From NCBI GenBank assembly GCA_022495005.1, contig JAGYXB010001611.1, positions 181,309-245,308 of the forward strand: 64,000 nucleotides of DNA. The letters are read 5' to 3'. Source of the DNA: Rhyacophila brunnea. Its lineage: Eukaryota > Arthropoda > Insecta > Trichoptera > Rhyacophilidae. Positions 12,698-24,600 of the stretch are shown in pieces (within the stretch, counting starts at the first letter, position 1; every line of letters begins with the position of its first letter). The position numbers and the translations under genes were made by a program. The notes beneath the pieces were generated by a model. It was not told the DNA's origin. It did no database searches and saw nothing but the letters and a program-made list of their open reading frames with translations.

Positions 12698-15600
12698 TTA
12701 ATCAGTTCTGGCATTCAGCGTCTGCCAGAATAACATCCATATTGGGAACAGGATTGTGGCAAAAATGTTGAATAGCCAGTTGCCGTAAATCTGGAATGAA
12801 GAAACCCAACCATTAGACATTAGATGAATCAGTTCCAAGATGAACATGAAATCGAAAACAAAGTTTACCCGCAGTCTACCATACCTAATTACAGTGGAAC
12901 CCCGATCTACGGATCTCACATAAATCGTTTTTCCGCACGGATCGTTCATTTTTGAAAGTCCCACCAAAGACCCATAAGAACAATGTTAAATAATCTCACA
13001 TTAACCGTTCCCCGATTTATCGTTTTCCTCAATCTATCGTTTAAATATTATGGTCCCGTCACAAATATTCTGGCGAAATTCACATCTTGTTTTTCAATAT
13101 GTGTTTGGACTCAGAGTATGGACTGGTATATTTGAGCAAGTGGCTAAATTCCATTTCTTGTATAAAATAAAAATCTTTTGATACAACCTCCACTCTGTGG
13201 AGATCCATATTATGATCTTCTTATAATCGAACAGGATATAAAAAAAAAAAAAGAATAATATGACATCTATGTCTGATTGTTTCACCACTGCAATTGTTAT
13301 ATAATGTAATGTTAATAATATACTGTTAAGAGGGAAATGTTTAAACAGAGCTAACTACTGATTTTCCAAAAAAACAATTGTGTGTCATATTATGTTTCTT
13401 TCGATATCGTTGCTAATTTTCTACAAACATGTATCCCAAAAAACACAACTTTTCAGGAGAGACAAATAACAACTTTATTCTCTCAGTTTTAAATTCAGAA
13501 ATAAATTTTCTTCTATGAAATATGCATTTAGTATAGTTAAGCCTCAATTACATTGAGCTTCTTTACGAGCTGTTTATTGGCGAATTTAATAGCGGGCGAT
13601 TCAGCTACTGCGATTTGATGATTACACACAAAACTTTCCATTCGCTGAGAAGCCACAAGCCAGTGACTATTTTGACGGAACGTAGTTCGTTTTTTTACCA
13701 GGAGGTTGGTACTGCGCTCTACTGCGCAGACGCAGTAGGCCTACACGCCGGCGTGTAGCATGTAAAGTTGACCGGCTTTCAACTTTTCTCGGTAGAGTGT
13801 TTACAACCTGCTTATTAGCTTATTCGATGATTACACTGGGCGACTTTACAGGCAGATTGTAAATTCGCCAATAAACAGCTCGTAAAGAAGCTCAATGTAA
13901 TTGAGGCTTTACACATATTTTCATGAAAAACATGATATGTTTCTTCAATCTATTGCACTACACTTTCGACCGAACAGTCATATTGTCGAATATACGTGAA
14001 TGCGTTGCCACTATACTGTGAATCATTCCACAATATTATCGCAGTAAACACGTATCTTGACTTACGAGAAAGAACTCCAGTGTAATCATCTGTCTGAGTT
14101 CAATATTCTGTATACTTACAAAACACGTAAGATACGAATATGTGTGTATTCAAATTCTGAATTCATTACATCGAACAACTCAAAACTGACAAAAATTGAG
14201 ATACGTGTTTGTAGAAAATTAACGACGATATTCAATGTAAATAAAGAGATGAACGATTTGGTTGTCAAAATAAATATGAAACCCGCATACATCAAAATAA
14301 AAAATCTCCCTCTTACCATTCCATCGACAATGGAGAACATGATGGCCTGCTGTGATGCGAAGAACGCTTTGTTGACGAGTGTCTTGACACTTTCGTCAGG
14401 GAAAGCCATCACCGAGTAGACCAGCACAACCAAGCAAATAAGGACGAAAGGATGGACCAGAAGCCACAGTACTTTGTTTATAAACGCCTTAGCTCTGGAA
14501 GAAAAATATTTAACATTAAGCACATAAGTATATTAATTTAACGTTGTTAAATTATACCCCGTTTACATGTGCATGGATTTACTGTTGACAGTAAGAAAAT
14601 GTATGGGTAAACATGTATTATCCTGCAGTTGCCAAGATTGCATGCATGAATCAAAAATGTTTGGAAGCTTCTGAATTTTCATGCGACAGAAGGATTTTTT
14701 CGATCTGCGCCTGCGCGTAGAACGATAATTGCGAACCTGCCGGCAAAAAAACCAACTACGAACGAATTTTCAGGTTGACCGATTTTCACTACCTGTCAAA
14801 TAGTACGAAATAGTACCATAAAATGACAACATCGCGTTAATGAATGAATTGGAGAGACAGTCAGCACTTTTACGTGTAAACAGTTATTGTCACGATAGTT
14901 TAAAATACGCACTGCAATGCGCAATGCTGCCAGTAAATCCATGCATGTGTACAGGCGCTATTATATTAATTATTGGTTACAATTATTATTAGTCATATTA
15001 ATTAAAATGAAACACAATATAATATAGGTAAGTAGTAGGTACTTCTTCTTCCATAGCGCTACAAATCAAATCAAATACTGGCCTCCTACACTGACACGAT
15101 ATTCAGTCCTTCACCAGCGACAGATCCCTGATGTCTTACATCCCTCCCCACAATGTTTCTCTTGTCTCGGTCTTCCTAAGGGTCTTTGGAATGCGGATTC
15201 ATTCATTGCAGATTGTACCATCTAAGTCGGAGCATTTTTATATGTATGGATCCTTGTATAGATTATACAGTTCATCATCGCGCCAGAATCTCCATACACA
15301 TTCATTTACTGGTCCAAAATCGACCTCTTAGCGATGGTGCCCACAGAACGCGTCAGGCGCCGCACTCGCGCAAAATTTCTACAAGTGGCGCATAAATCAT
15401 TGAAAATACAACGTAATCAAATATGCCAGCGCCCACTGGATATGGCGACGCATTATACGCGCGCGCCGCATGAATCATCGTTTTTTCGCGAATCACCGCT
15501 TCTCGGCGATACGAATGAAAGAAAATACAATGGAGTCCATTCATTGAACACAGCGAGCAAAAACACGCTGCGCGAGGCATTGTCGATCGACGGGCGGAAA

Positions 15601-18600
15601 GCAATTATTTAATTACAGAGAAGTCATTGTTTTATTTTATTGCGTGTTCAGTTTATCGCTGGTTGAAGAATGTCGTCGTAAATTTTAATTACAAGCCCCG
15701 AAATAATATAATATTTTTATTGCTTTGTTATGAGAGGCGCTGTAATAATATTTATTTTGTGCTGCTTGGGCCGCTTATAACATAGGTGAAGGGTAATGCG
15801 CGGGAAGAGACGTGTGATTATGGTTATGAATAAACACTGCATTCGCCGACTTCGCGCGCCCGACGCGTCTGTGGGCACCATCGCTTAGGGTCAAAGAAAC
15901 ATATATAATTTTTCTCTACTGTACAGGAGACCACAAACACAAATAAATTTTCATTCCACTGACACAAGATCTTTTATCCGTTGAATGTTTTCATAGGTCT
16001 CACCTGAATTAATATGTTACTTTATGTACAGTATCACACATAACTCAAAATTGCAATAAATTGAGATATGTTTCTTTGACACTAAGGAGTCGAAATATAG
16101 TAGATACACATAATTTAATAACACTTTGCAGATGACATTATAAATGCAAAAGTCTCAGCCCCTTTTCAGGATAAGATGCTTGAGCATGCAATTGAAAGCC
16201 ACAATGAAGGTTTGAACATAAATGTCCCGAAGACCAAAGTAATGTTAAATTGTTAGGTTGACTTGAAACAGGTCATCACTGACAGCATAAAAATCAACCA
16301 AGTCAAACATTATGTCTATCTTGGACAACAAATGTCTTGCTTGCAAAGTAAAACACGCATAGACCGCATTCGAATGCCCCATTATGCAATGGCTAGAAAT
16401 GAAAATTAATCCTTTTTATCAAAGATAATAATATAAAACATGTACATTACCTGGAAGATGATTTTCCTCTAATGTCAGCGTTAAGAGCGATTGGTGAGTA
16501 GACGGCAGCCAAACAGAAGGCCAACGAGAAGTTGTGCATTGCCAGTGTGATAAGAAGTGTTCCCAGTTCCAGCAGGGCGAGAGTTAGCAGTAGTCTGGCC
16601 TGCCCGACCCCCATACACGGCAATACTTTCGGCAGCAGTACTGTCAACAAAGCAGCGGCAATGCAGAAACCATAGAAGATGGACTGTTCTGACGGAAGTT
16701 CAAAGTGTTTTACTCCTGAAATTAAAAAGTATACCTTTGCAATATGTTGTCATCTATCATGGAAAAGTGGGTATAACACTGAAGGACCATGTTAGAAAAT
16801 AGCGGTTAAGTACACAGTAAGACAAATGTACACGATGTGATAAATGTCGCCAAACTATTGAAATGTATTTCCAGTTAGTTGACAACCGCTGTACAAATTC
16901 CATCATACAGTAGTAACAAAGAAGCACTAAATTTCCACAAGGGTTGGGGGTGAGGGTCTCAGAAGTCGTTAGATCGACAAATTGATTTAGCTGCAGCAAA
17001 AAGCCATGTAGGGTTAGCTAACTGTGTCTTCATCCCGTAGCGGATTGACCCTGGCTGAAGTGAATATGGTAATAATGAAATTATGACAGAGAATGTTAAA
17101 AAAAACCTTTTGGGAAGATGGAAATTGAGTTTTTATATGTGAAAATGGAGCTGAAACAATGTAAAATGTCCGATTGCAGATTCATTTGTGGCTAAATTCT
17201 CACTTGTGCTCTTAAATGTATTTGCCAGAGTTGCACTGAGATAAAACAATATACAACATACATTAGTGTTAAAAGCCTTAAAGAAGTTTTTATACAATGA
17301 ACCATCATTATTTAGATTAATAATTACATAAAATGTCAAATAACAGTTCGAAACGAAGGAACATACTGATTAATTGCAGTATAAAAACGGGCAACCAAAT
17401 TCACCATTTTGGAAAGGGACGATTTTGCATAAACAAATATCACGTGGTCTGTACGTGCGTATAAACTTCGTGGGTGTTTGTAATTTTGTGTATTTTATGT
17501 TTGTGTATCACACAATATCGGCCATATTTGCCGGCCTTTCTACTTGCCGTGATTTGTAATGCTCTTTCCTTCTTTTTTTATTCGTAGGTTCGAAAGTAAG
17601 TGACATTAGTAATTTATTTGCAAACAATGTATTCAGCACAGAATATTAAGTTATGTATAATTAACAAACTAACAGCGTATATCAATACATTTCTTGATAA
17701 TGGGCGCCGCAAAGAACCCAAAACATCTATGAAAGAATGAAGAAGAACACACAGAGTGACAACCCAAAAATCAACTACGATAACAAACAACCTTAAAAGT
17801 CTCGTGCAATATATTAGCACTTCAACCATACTAAAAACGCTATTAAGGGTTCAAAAACAAAAATGAATACTCATTCTTTTATGGTAGGTAGCAGTGGCGA
17901 AGGCTCCATACTAAGCGATTATTTAAAACTTACCTTCTATTTTCAAGTATTTAATTTATATAAATAAATATCTATATTGTAGGACATTGTAGGTTATAAT
18001 AAAAATATTCATTGCCATCTATCATCGTTATTCATAAGTAGAGCTTTTAATTTAGTCATGTTTCGAATCAAAAATAAATGACGGAACGTCCAACGTGAGT
18101 GCTATTTTTAGAATTATTTCAACGATAATCCAAGCCGAATTTTCTACCGCAATTCAGTTGCCAACTTCATGCATGTCTGCGTTTTTGTTCGAGACTCGGA
18201 AGCGTTAACAGACAAGCTTATTCGAAATGTTGATTTGTTTATTGTCTTTGCTTATCTTTAAAAGCAAATAATAAATAATAAGGATGATTAAAAAAATAAT
18301 AACTATTGTGTTCGATCACATATAATTTATAAATTGTTATTAAAAATAAATATTGTATTAATTCGCGATTATTATTTAGGTTACTTCAGTCATAGACAAA
18401 CATAACATGCTATTCACAGTTTATGTCATTTTGACATTTCAAAGCGGTGGTAAAGGTTTATTTTATAATACAAAATTCATTGTGTTACTGTGAATGTGGA
18501 TAAATTATCTCATATTGTACCAAAATCATTCGCCAGTGCTTTAAATATATAAGTATTTATTAAATTGTGTAGTGTCCCGGTAGAAAATGTGCGAACCATT

Positions 18601-21600
18601 GCATTTAAAATTATCAAAGCTTGACCTTCCAAGGGTTCATTTAGATTTGAATACAGCAAAAAAACTTATATTAGACATTTTCACAACAATTTATAAATGA
18701 TAAATATTTGTTTTTAACTGGCAGTTATACATTAAACAAACTTTTTTGTTGGCGATGCGTATTGTTTGGTAAAGAAAGTATGCGTGGAATTCTACTGCCA
18801 TAAGTGATTTAAATAATTTGACAAATTCAGCGGTGAAACCTATGACCAGTGTGTCGTTGTCATTAGTGTGCACCTATTCATCAGTAGTAAAATCGTAAGT
18901 ATTATCTTCTCGTAAGTTACCTGACAAGTGTGCTCTTTTTCTCTGATCTCCACAGCTTACCTCTTTCCAAAAGTCACCCTTCGCCACTGGTAGGTAGGTA
19001 GTTAAAACTCGCTGTAGATAAGTTCTTTACTGGTAATAAAAAAAGATCTTACCAATCTCAGTGATATATTGTGGGGAGCACATAATAGCGTATCCAATGG
19101 AATGGGTCACGAGGTAAGTAATTCCGATATTTAACAGATTGACATTGCTGGTCGGGTCTTCAATTTGATCTGCATCCTCTTTGGACTCATTAGCATCTTC
19201 AGACGCATCGTCATTCTCATTTTTAGCTTCATCATCAATATTGGTGTCCTTTTTGTCTTTTTTTGGTGATTTTTCAGGCTCCGTTTTCGGCGAGTCTTGC
19301 TTTTGAGTCGTTAGCCAAAGCGAGAATGCTCTGATGAACAGGGTGCCCGCCAGAATACCCAACGGCGGCATGTATTGGCCTGTAATAATAAGACACCATT
19401 TACTCAAATAAATGAATTATATAGCGTAACCATTGATCGAGCGAGTCAATAAATGTCAATTGACGGTGGTATGTATGACAAGATTGTTCACAGAACCAAA
19501 CTGGCACAGAGTATATTTGGGCACCTACATAGTATCTTCAAAAGTGATCTCCCATTGTGTCAATCAATGTGTGTTACCAGTGCTTAGGTATATGTGTAAA
19601 TCATGGATTCTTACTGTAATAAAAATAACATTACAAGTAGCGCAACGTGGCATGGAAAGGTGGATATTGGGCATAACGCGTAAAGACAATAAAAGAAACC
19701 GATGGATACTTTATGATATACCACTCAGCACTTATCAAGAAATTCCATCTCCTAGTTTCACTCGTTCATTCAAAAGTGGCCATAAGACATAAGGTATCAA
19801 TTAATAGCCATTCTACATGTCACAGCTGCAATGTTTTGTGATTATGTAGTGTAAAAGACGGAAGCATGGGTCAGCGTGTACATAAAAGAGCGAAGGAAGC
19901 GGTATTTCTGTAGATTGCCACTAAGATATCTGGTCATAATATAATGGTTGGAAAATCTATTGATTCAGAGTATGTACTTTCAAACAAAAACATCACTTAC
20001 CAATGGAAACAAAGCGATCAGTAGCTGGTCTCAAATAGAAGAAGAAGCTCTGATGGAATCTCTCCAGTAGATTGTTGAGACTTCTTAGTGTTCCTTCGAG
20101 GGCGTGGGCAGCTCTACCGCCGCCACCGGACCCTCCTCGACCCGGTGTCGCGTCGATACCTTCAAGTGTTAAGGCTTCAATGCCGTAGCGATGGAATAAA
20201 CCATGGTTGCCGGTTGGAACCTGCGGGGAAATTCAACATGGCATGAGATGAGCCAGTTGCCATGACTAAATGGTAATATAGCAATTTAGCGCATCAAAAG
20301 AAATTATGCTTGAATCTCACATTGCTGCATAATATTATTGAGCCAGAATTTGGGTGGTAGAATTTCATTTTTCAATGGTTTAATTTTTAATACATGCATT
20401 CAATTCTACACAATTTAGGTGATAACTACATATGTCTACTTTCACACCATTATCAACATTAGTCTTGATCATAATTTATAAGTCGTACAGATTTAAAAAA
20501 AAAAAATGGTATATTATGTTGATTTTGGATTAATGTGATGGGTATTTGGAATGTTTTTTTCTCTCTTTCCACTTGAATAGGGATTAAGGGCAGACGTGCT
20601 TAGCGTGGGTCAAAATGGAGCTTTTTTTCTATTTTCAAAGCATGATCCTGGACATACCTTAAACGTTGTAGATAATCTATTTATATAATTTTTAAGCCTT
20701 ATTATCCGTTATATTTATTTTAAACATTTGATGACTGCATAAAGTATTTTTATTACATAAAATAGTATTCTTTTAAACCTCTAATGTTTTAGAATATGGT
20801 CATATTTAAGTACATAAATGTGCAGTGGTGTTAAGATTTTTTACATTTATTAATTTTTAAACGCATTTATAAAACCATCAGTATAATTTATATCGACATT
20901 ATTATAGTGAAATATTTACGATAAAAAATTATATTGATAATCTCTGTGATCCCAAATTTGACAAGAATTAGGCATTTTATTATTCAAAAAATGGGCAAGA
21001 TTAACACATTTGAAGATAATTCTAAAGATACTCATTATAAGCTATGTCTTTGACCATTCAAGTGTGATAAACATCCTACGAATAATGATTACTTTATAAT
21101 AATTATTGACCTAAGAATAAGGTAGTGTTTTTTTGAAATATGCCATTTCTTTTGGCATTCCCCAGTGGTTAAGCTACAACATACGGCCGAACCGTTTTTT
21201 TTTTTAAACGGTACATGTTCAAACACGCACGTTAACATCATTTTACTCCCTACTTCAATTATAGTTTGTCAATTTATGGCTACGGCCGTATGTTGAAGCT
21301 TAACCACTGGGGAATGCCAAAAGAAAATATTATCGCTTTGTGCAAGTAAAAATTATGGTGTCTGAAACAGTAACTGTGATTTTTCCAACGTTTTTCTTAG
21401 CTCGTATTCTTATTTGTCCGGTACAAATCTTGCAATCGATTTTTAACTAACTTCCCGACTAGCTAGACATTTGAAACTTTTAGAATATATCAGAACAGGA
21501 TGCCAATGCATTTTTTTAATACTTTTAGCCATCTTAAAGTAGAATTGAATTCATTTTCAGTTAATTCTATTTTGTATGAAAAGTTATTTCGACACCATTA

Positions 21601-24600
21601 TCGGTTGCTAGGGGTCTGGGGACTTAGCAACTAAATTATTAATATATACATGCGTTACTATGGAAATCAATATGACATGTCAAGTACAAATTTTTTTGAT
21701 CGTTTATGCTAGTCAAGTCAAGTTTATATGGTTCAACAGAATTTAAAAACATTGTATATAAAAAGATATTTTTATCTTGTAATTATTTTATACACAAAAC
21801 ATGATTGTCATTGGATGAGTTTTTATGGTTTATATGAGCGAACATCATCATCAACTAAACCCATTTAAACTTCGAAGTCTCCACCGGATTACGACTCAAC
21901 ACGCCTATACTATGTACACTTACTCCGGTAACTTGAGTGGTGACCATTCCAAGAAGTGTGCTCAACGAATTCAAATAATTTTTCCACGGTCCATGATTTC
22001 CAGCCCACGAGTAACTTAAATGTAAAAAGAAAAAATATTGTACACATTAATTACCATAAAAAAAATTGCAGAATTCTAGAACAATTGGTACAACTCAACA
22101 ACAACGAAATAATAAAGCAGTCGCCTGCAGGTATCATACAGTCAATATTATCAGTAGCTTCTAAAGATAGAAGTGAGCACACAAAGAAGAATTTGATAAA
22201 ATTAATAATAGATAAATGATAGAAAAACAAATTATTGACGATAAAGTATTTACCTGTTTTTATAAGCATGATATACGTTAGACTTGATGCACATCTTATG
22301 AACCAAGTTTACAAGATCCAGATTAGGGAGCTGACCATTGAGGCCTTCCACTTTTACTTCAATGTATTCTGAAAAGGCAAAATGAGGATCTGAGGATTGA
22401 AATGATCACACGTGACTACAAGCGCATATTGATGGCCTAATGTTAATATCCCGTAAGTACTTTTTACAAATTGTGCAGGCAGCTAAAAAAACTAAATATT
22501 TAATATCCCGCATCTGACTGTTAATTGCACACACATGTTAGAACTACATAGCATGCCAATAACCCGTAACGTAAGAAGACGTAAAGCAAAACGCCTAATA
22601 CAATGATAACATCTAATAAAATGTAATATATTATAAATTATATAAAGATAAACATCCAAATTTGTTATAATTATTACATACTGTTTTTCCTTTTGAATAT
22701 TTCGAAAGTGACATCGAATTCAACACATTTCATGCGACACGCTTGACAGCTTAGACGCTCAGAGGCAAGTTACGGGCTATTACAGGTTTATTCCTGCAAT
22801 GTTCCTTTTAAATATTTCGAAAGTGACATCGAATTCAACACATTTCATGCAACACACTTGACAGCTTAGACGCTCAGAGGCAAGTTACGGGCTATTACAG
22901 GTTTATTCCTGCAATGTTCCTTTTAAATATTTCGAAAGTGACATCGAATTCAACACATTTCATGCGACACGCTTGGCAGCTTAGACGCTCAGAGGCAAGT
23001 TACGGGCTATTACAGGTTTATTTCTGCAATGTTCCTTTTAAATATTTCGAAAGTGACATCGAATTCACACATTTCATGCAACACACTTGACAGCTTAGAC
23101 GCTCAGAGGCAAGTTACGGGCTATTACAGGTTTATTCCTGCAATGTTCCTTTTAAATATTTCGAAAGTGACATCGAATTCAACACATATCATGCAACACA
23201 CTTGACAGCTTAGACGCTCAGAGGCAAGTTACGGGCTTATTACAGGTTTATTCCTGCAATGTTCCTTTTAAATAATTCGAAAGTGACACCGAATTCAACA
23301 CATATCATGCAACACGCTTGACAGCTTAGACGCTTAGAGGCAATTTACGGGCTATTACAGGGTTATTCCTGCAATGTTCAGATATGGGAAATTACTAATA
23401 TGGCTGTATCATTTTTGTTAAAATAACTATAGATATGGAAATTACAGTATTTTTGTTGTTTTATTATGTCAAAAAGTCATTTTTGTCACATATGTCAGAT
23501 ACGGGGTATTAACATTAGAACATCGATATGTAATCAAGATGAGTAAATCGACTTTAAAATTGAACATGCGGTTGTAAATTCTACTCATTATCATTTTCAA
23601 CATTCTGTAAAAAATCCACGCAACATGGCGTCATACATTAAAGTCCGTAGAACATTTCTTCGAGACTACTCCACCATGGACTTAAAATAGTCCAGAACAA
23701 TGACAGGTGGCCAGGAGACCTATGAGATTTTTAGGATGACCACGACCCAGAACATTAAAATGTCTAAAACTTAACGATATGATTTATTGACTTACTAAGC
23801 GCCAAAGAACTCATCTCCAGGTTAATAGCAGCCTGAATAGCTCCAGCACGCCCTCTCAAGTCTCCGGCCTTGAGACAAGAAGTGGAGTCGGACTCTCCAT
23901 GGTAAGCTTCCAGCCACGCCTGAGCACCCAACTGCTCATGTTCTGTTACCAGGAATATCAAGTCTTTCGCCCAGTACTTACGAGCTACAAATGAAATAGA
24001 TTTATTCATATACATACCTGTCTATTGCATTTTTGTATTATGTTTCTTTATTTGTGTTATAAATCGCATATTGCATCAAACATTTACTACATACTTCAAA
24101 CATGTTTGATACTATTTATTCATACTACTATATATTTTATTTGGTGGTAAATATAGTACTTTATAAAATTTTCAATTTTATCAAATTTAATATCCTTTCC
24201 CACATTACATAGCTCCTTTTCTATACCGACCACATAGTATTGACAATAATAAATTAAAAAATTCTGTGCTTGTACTTGATAAACATGTGGGCGTAAAACA
24301 ATTTCTAAATGTGGTGAATATATCTTGTGATAAACACATTTTGTAGATATTATGAATTTGAAAATAATTTATTGTAAATATCGACAAAAATAATACATCA
24401 ACATGACTTACTTCTAGCAAATTTAGCAAACGATAACATCAAGGCGATACCGGCATTGGTATTTTTGTGTAGCGAAGAACCAGGACGAAAAGGTGAACTC
24501 AAAACTAGAGCTTCAGAGGAAGCAGTCCTGCCAGCACGAAGAATCCCATACACATTTTCTCCTCGGAATGTCTAAAAGTAAATAACTTAGCTGTTTGAAT

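Noticed and set aside
14057..14419. 120-aa plus-strand open frame
   Set aside because: It is the antisense shadow of GPAA1 exon 11 plus intron; composition and lack of domain agree.
15334..15612. 92-aa and 83-aa overlapping frames on opposite strands
   Set aside because: They lie wholly inside the CpG-rich MITE; GC-rich sequence has few stop codons and no domain is visible.
22688..23379. CRISPR-like repeat array
   Set aside because: The 115-bp units are contiguous with no unique spacers, and this is an animal genome.
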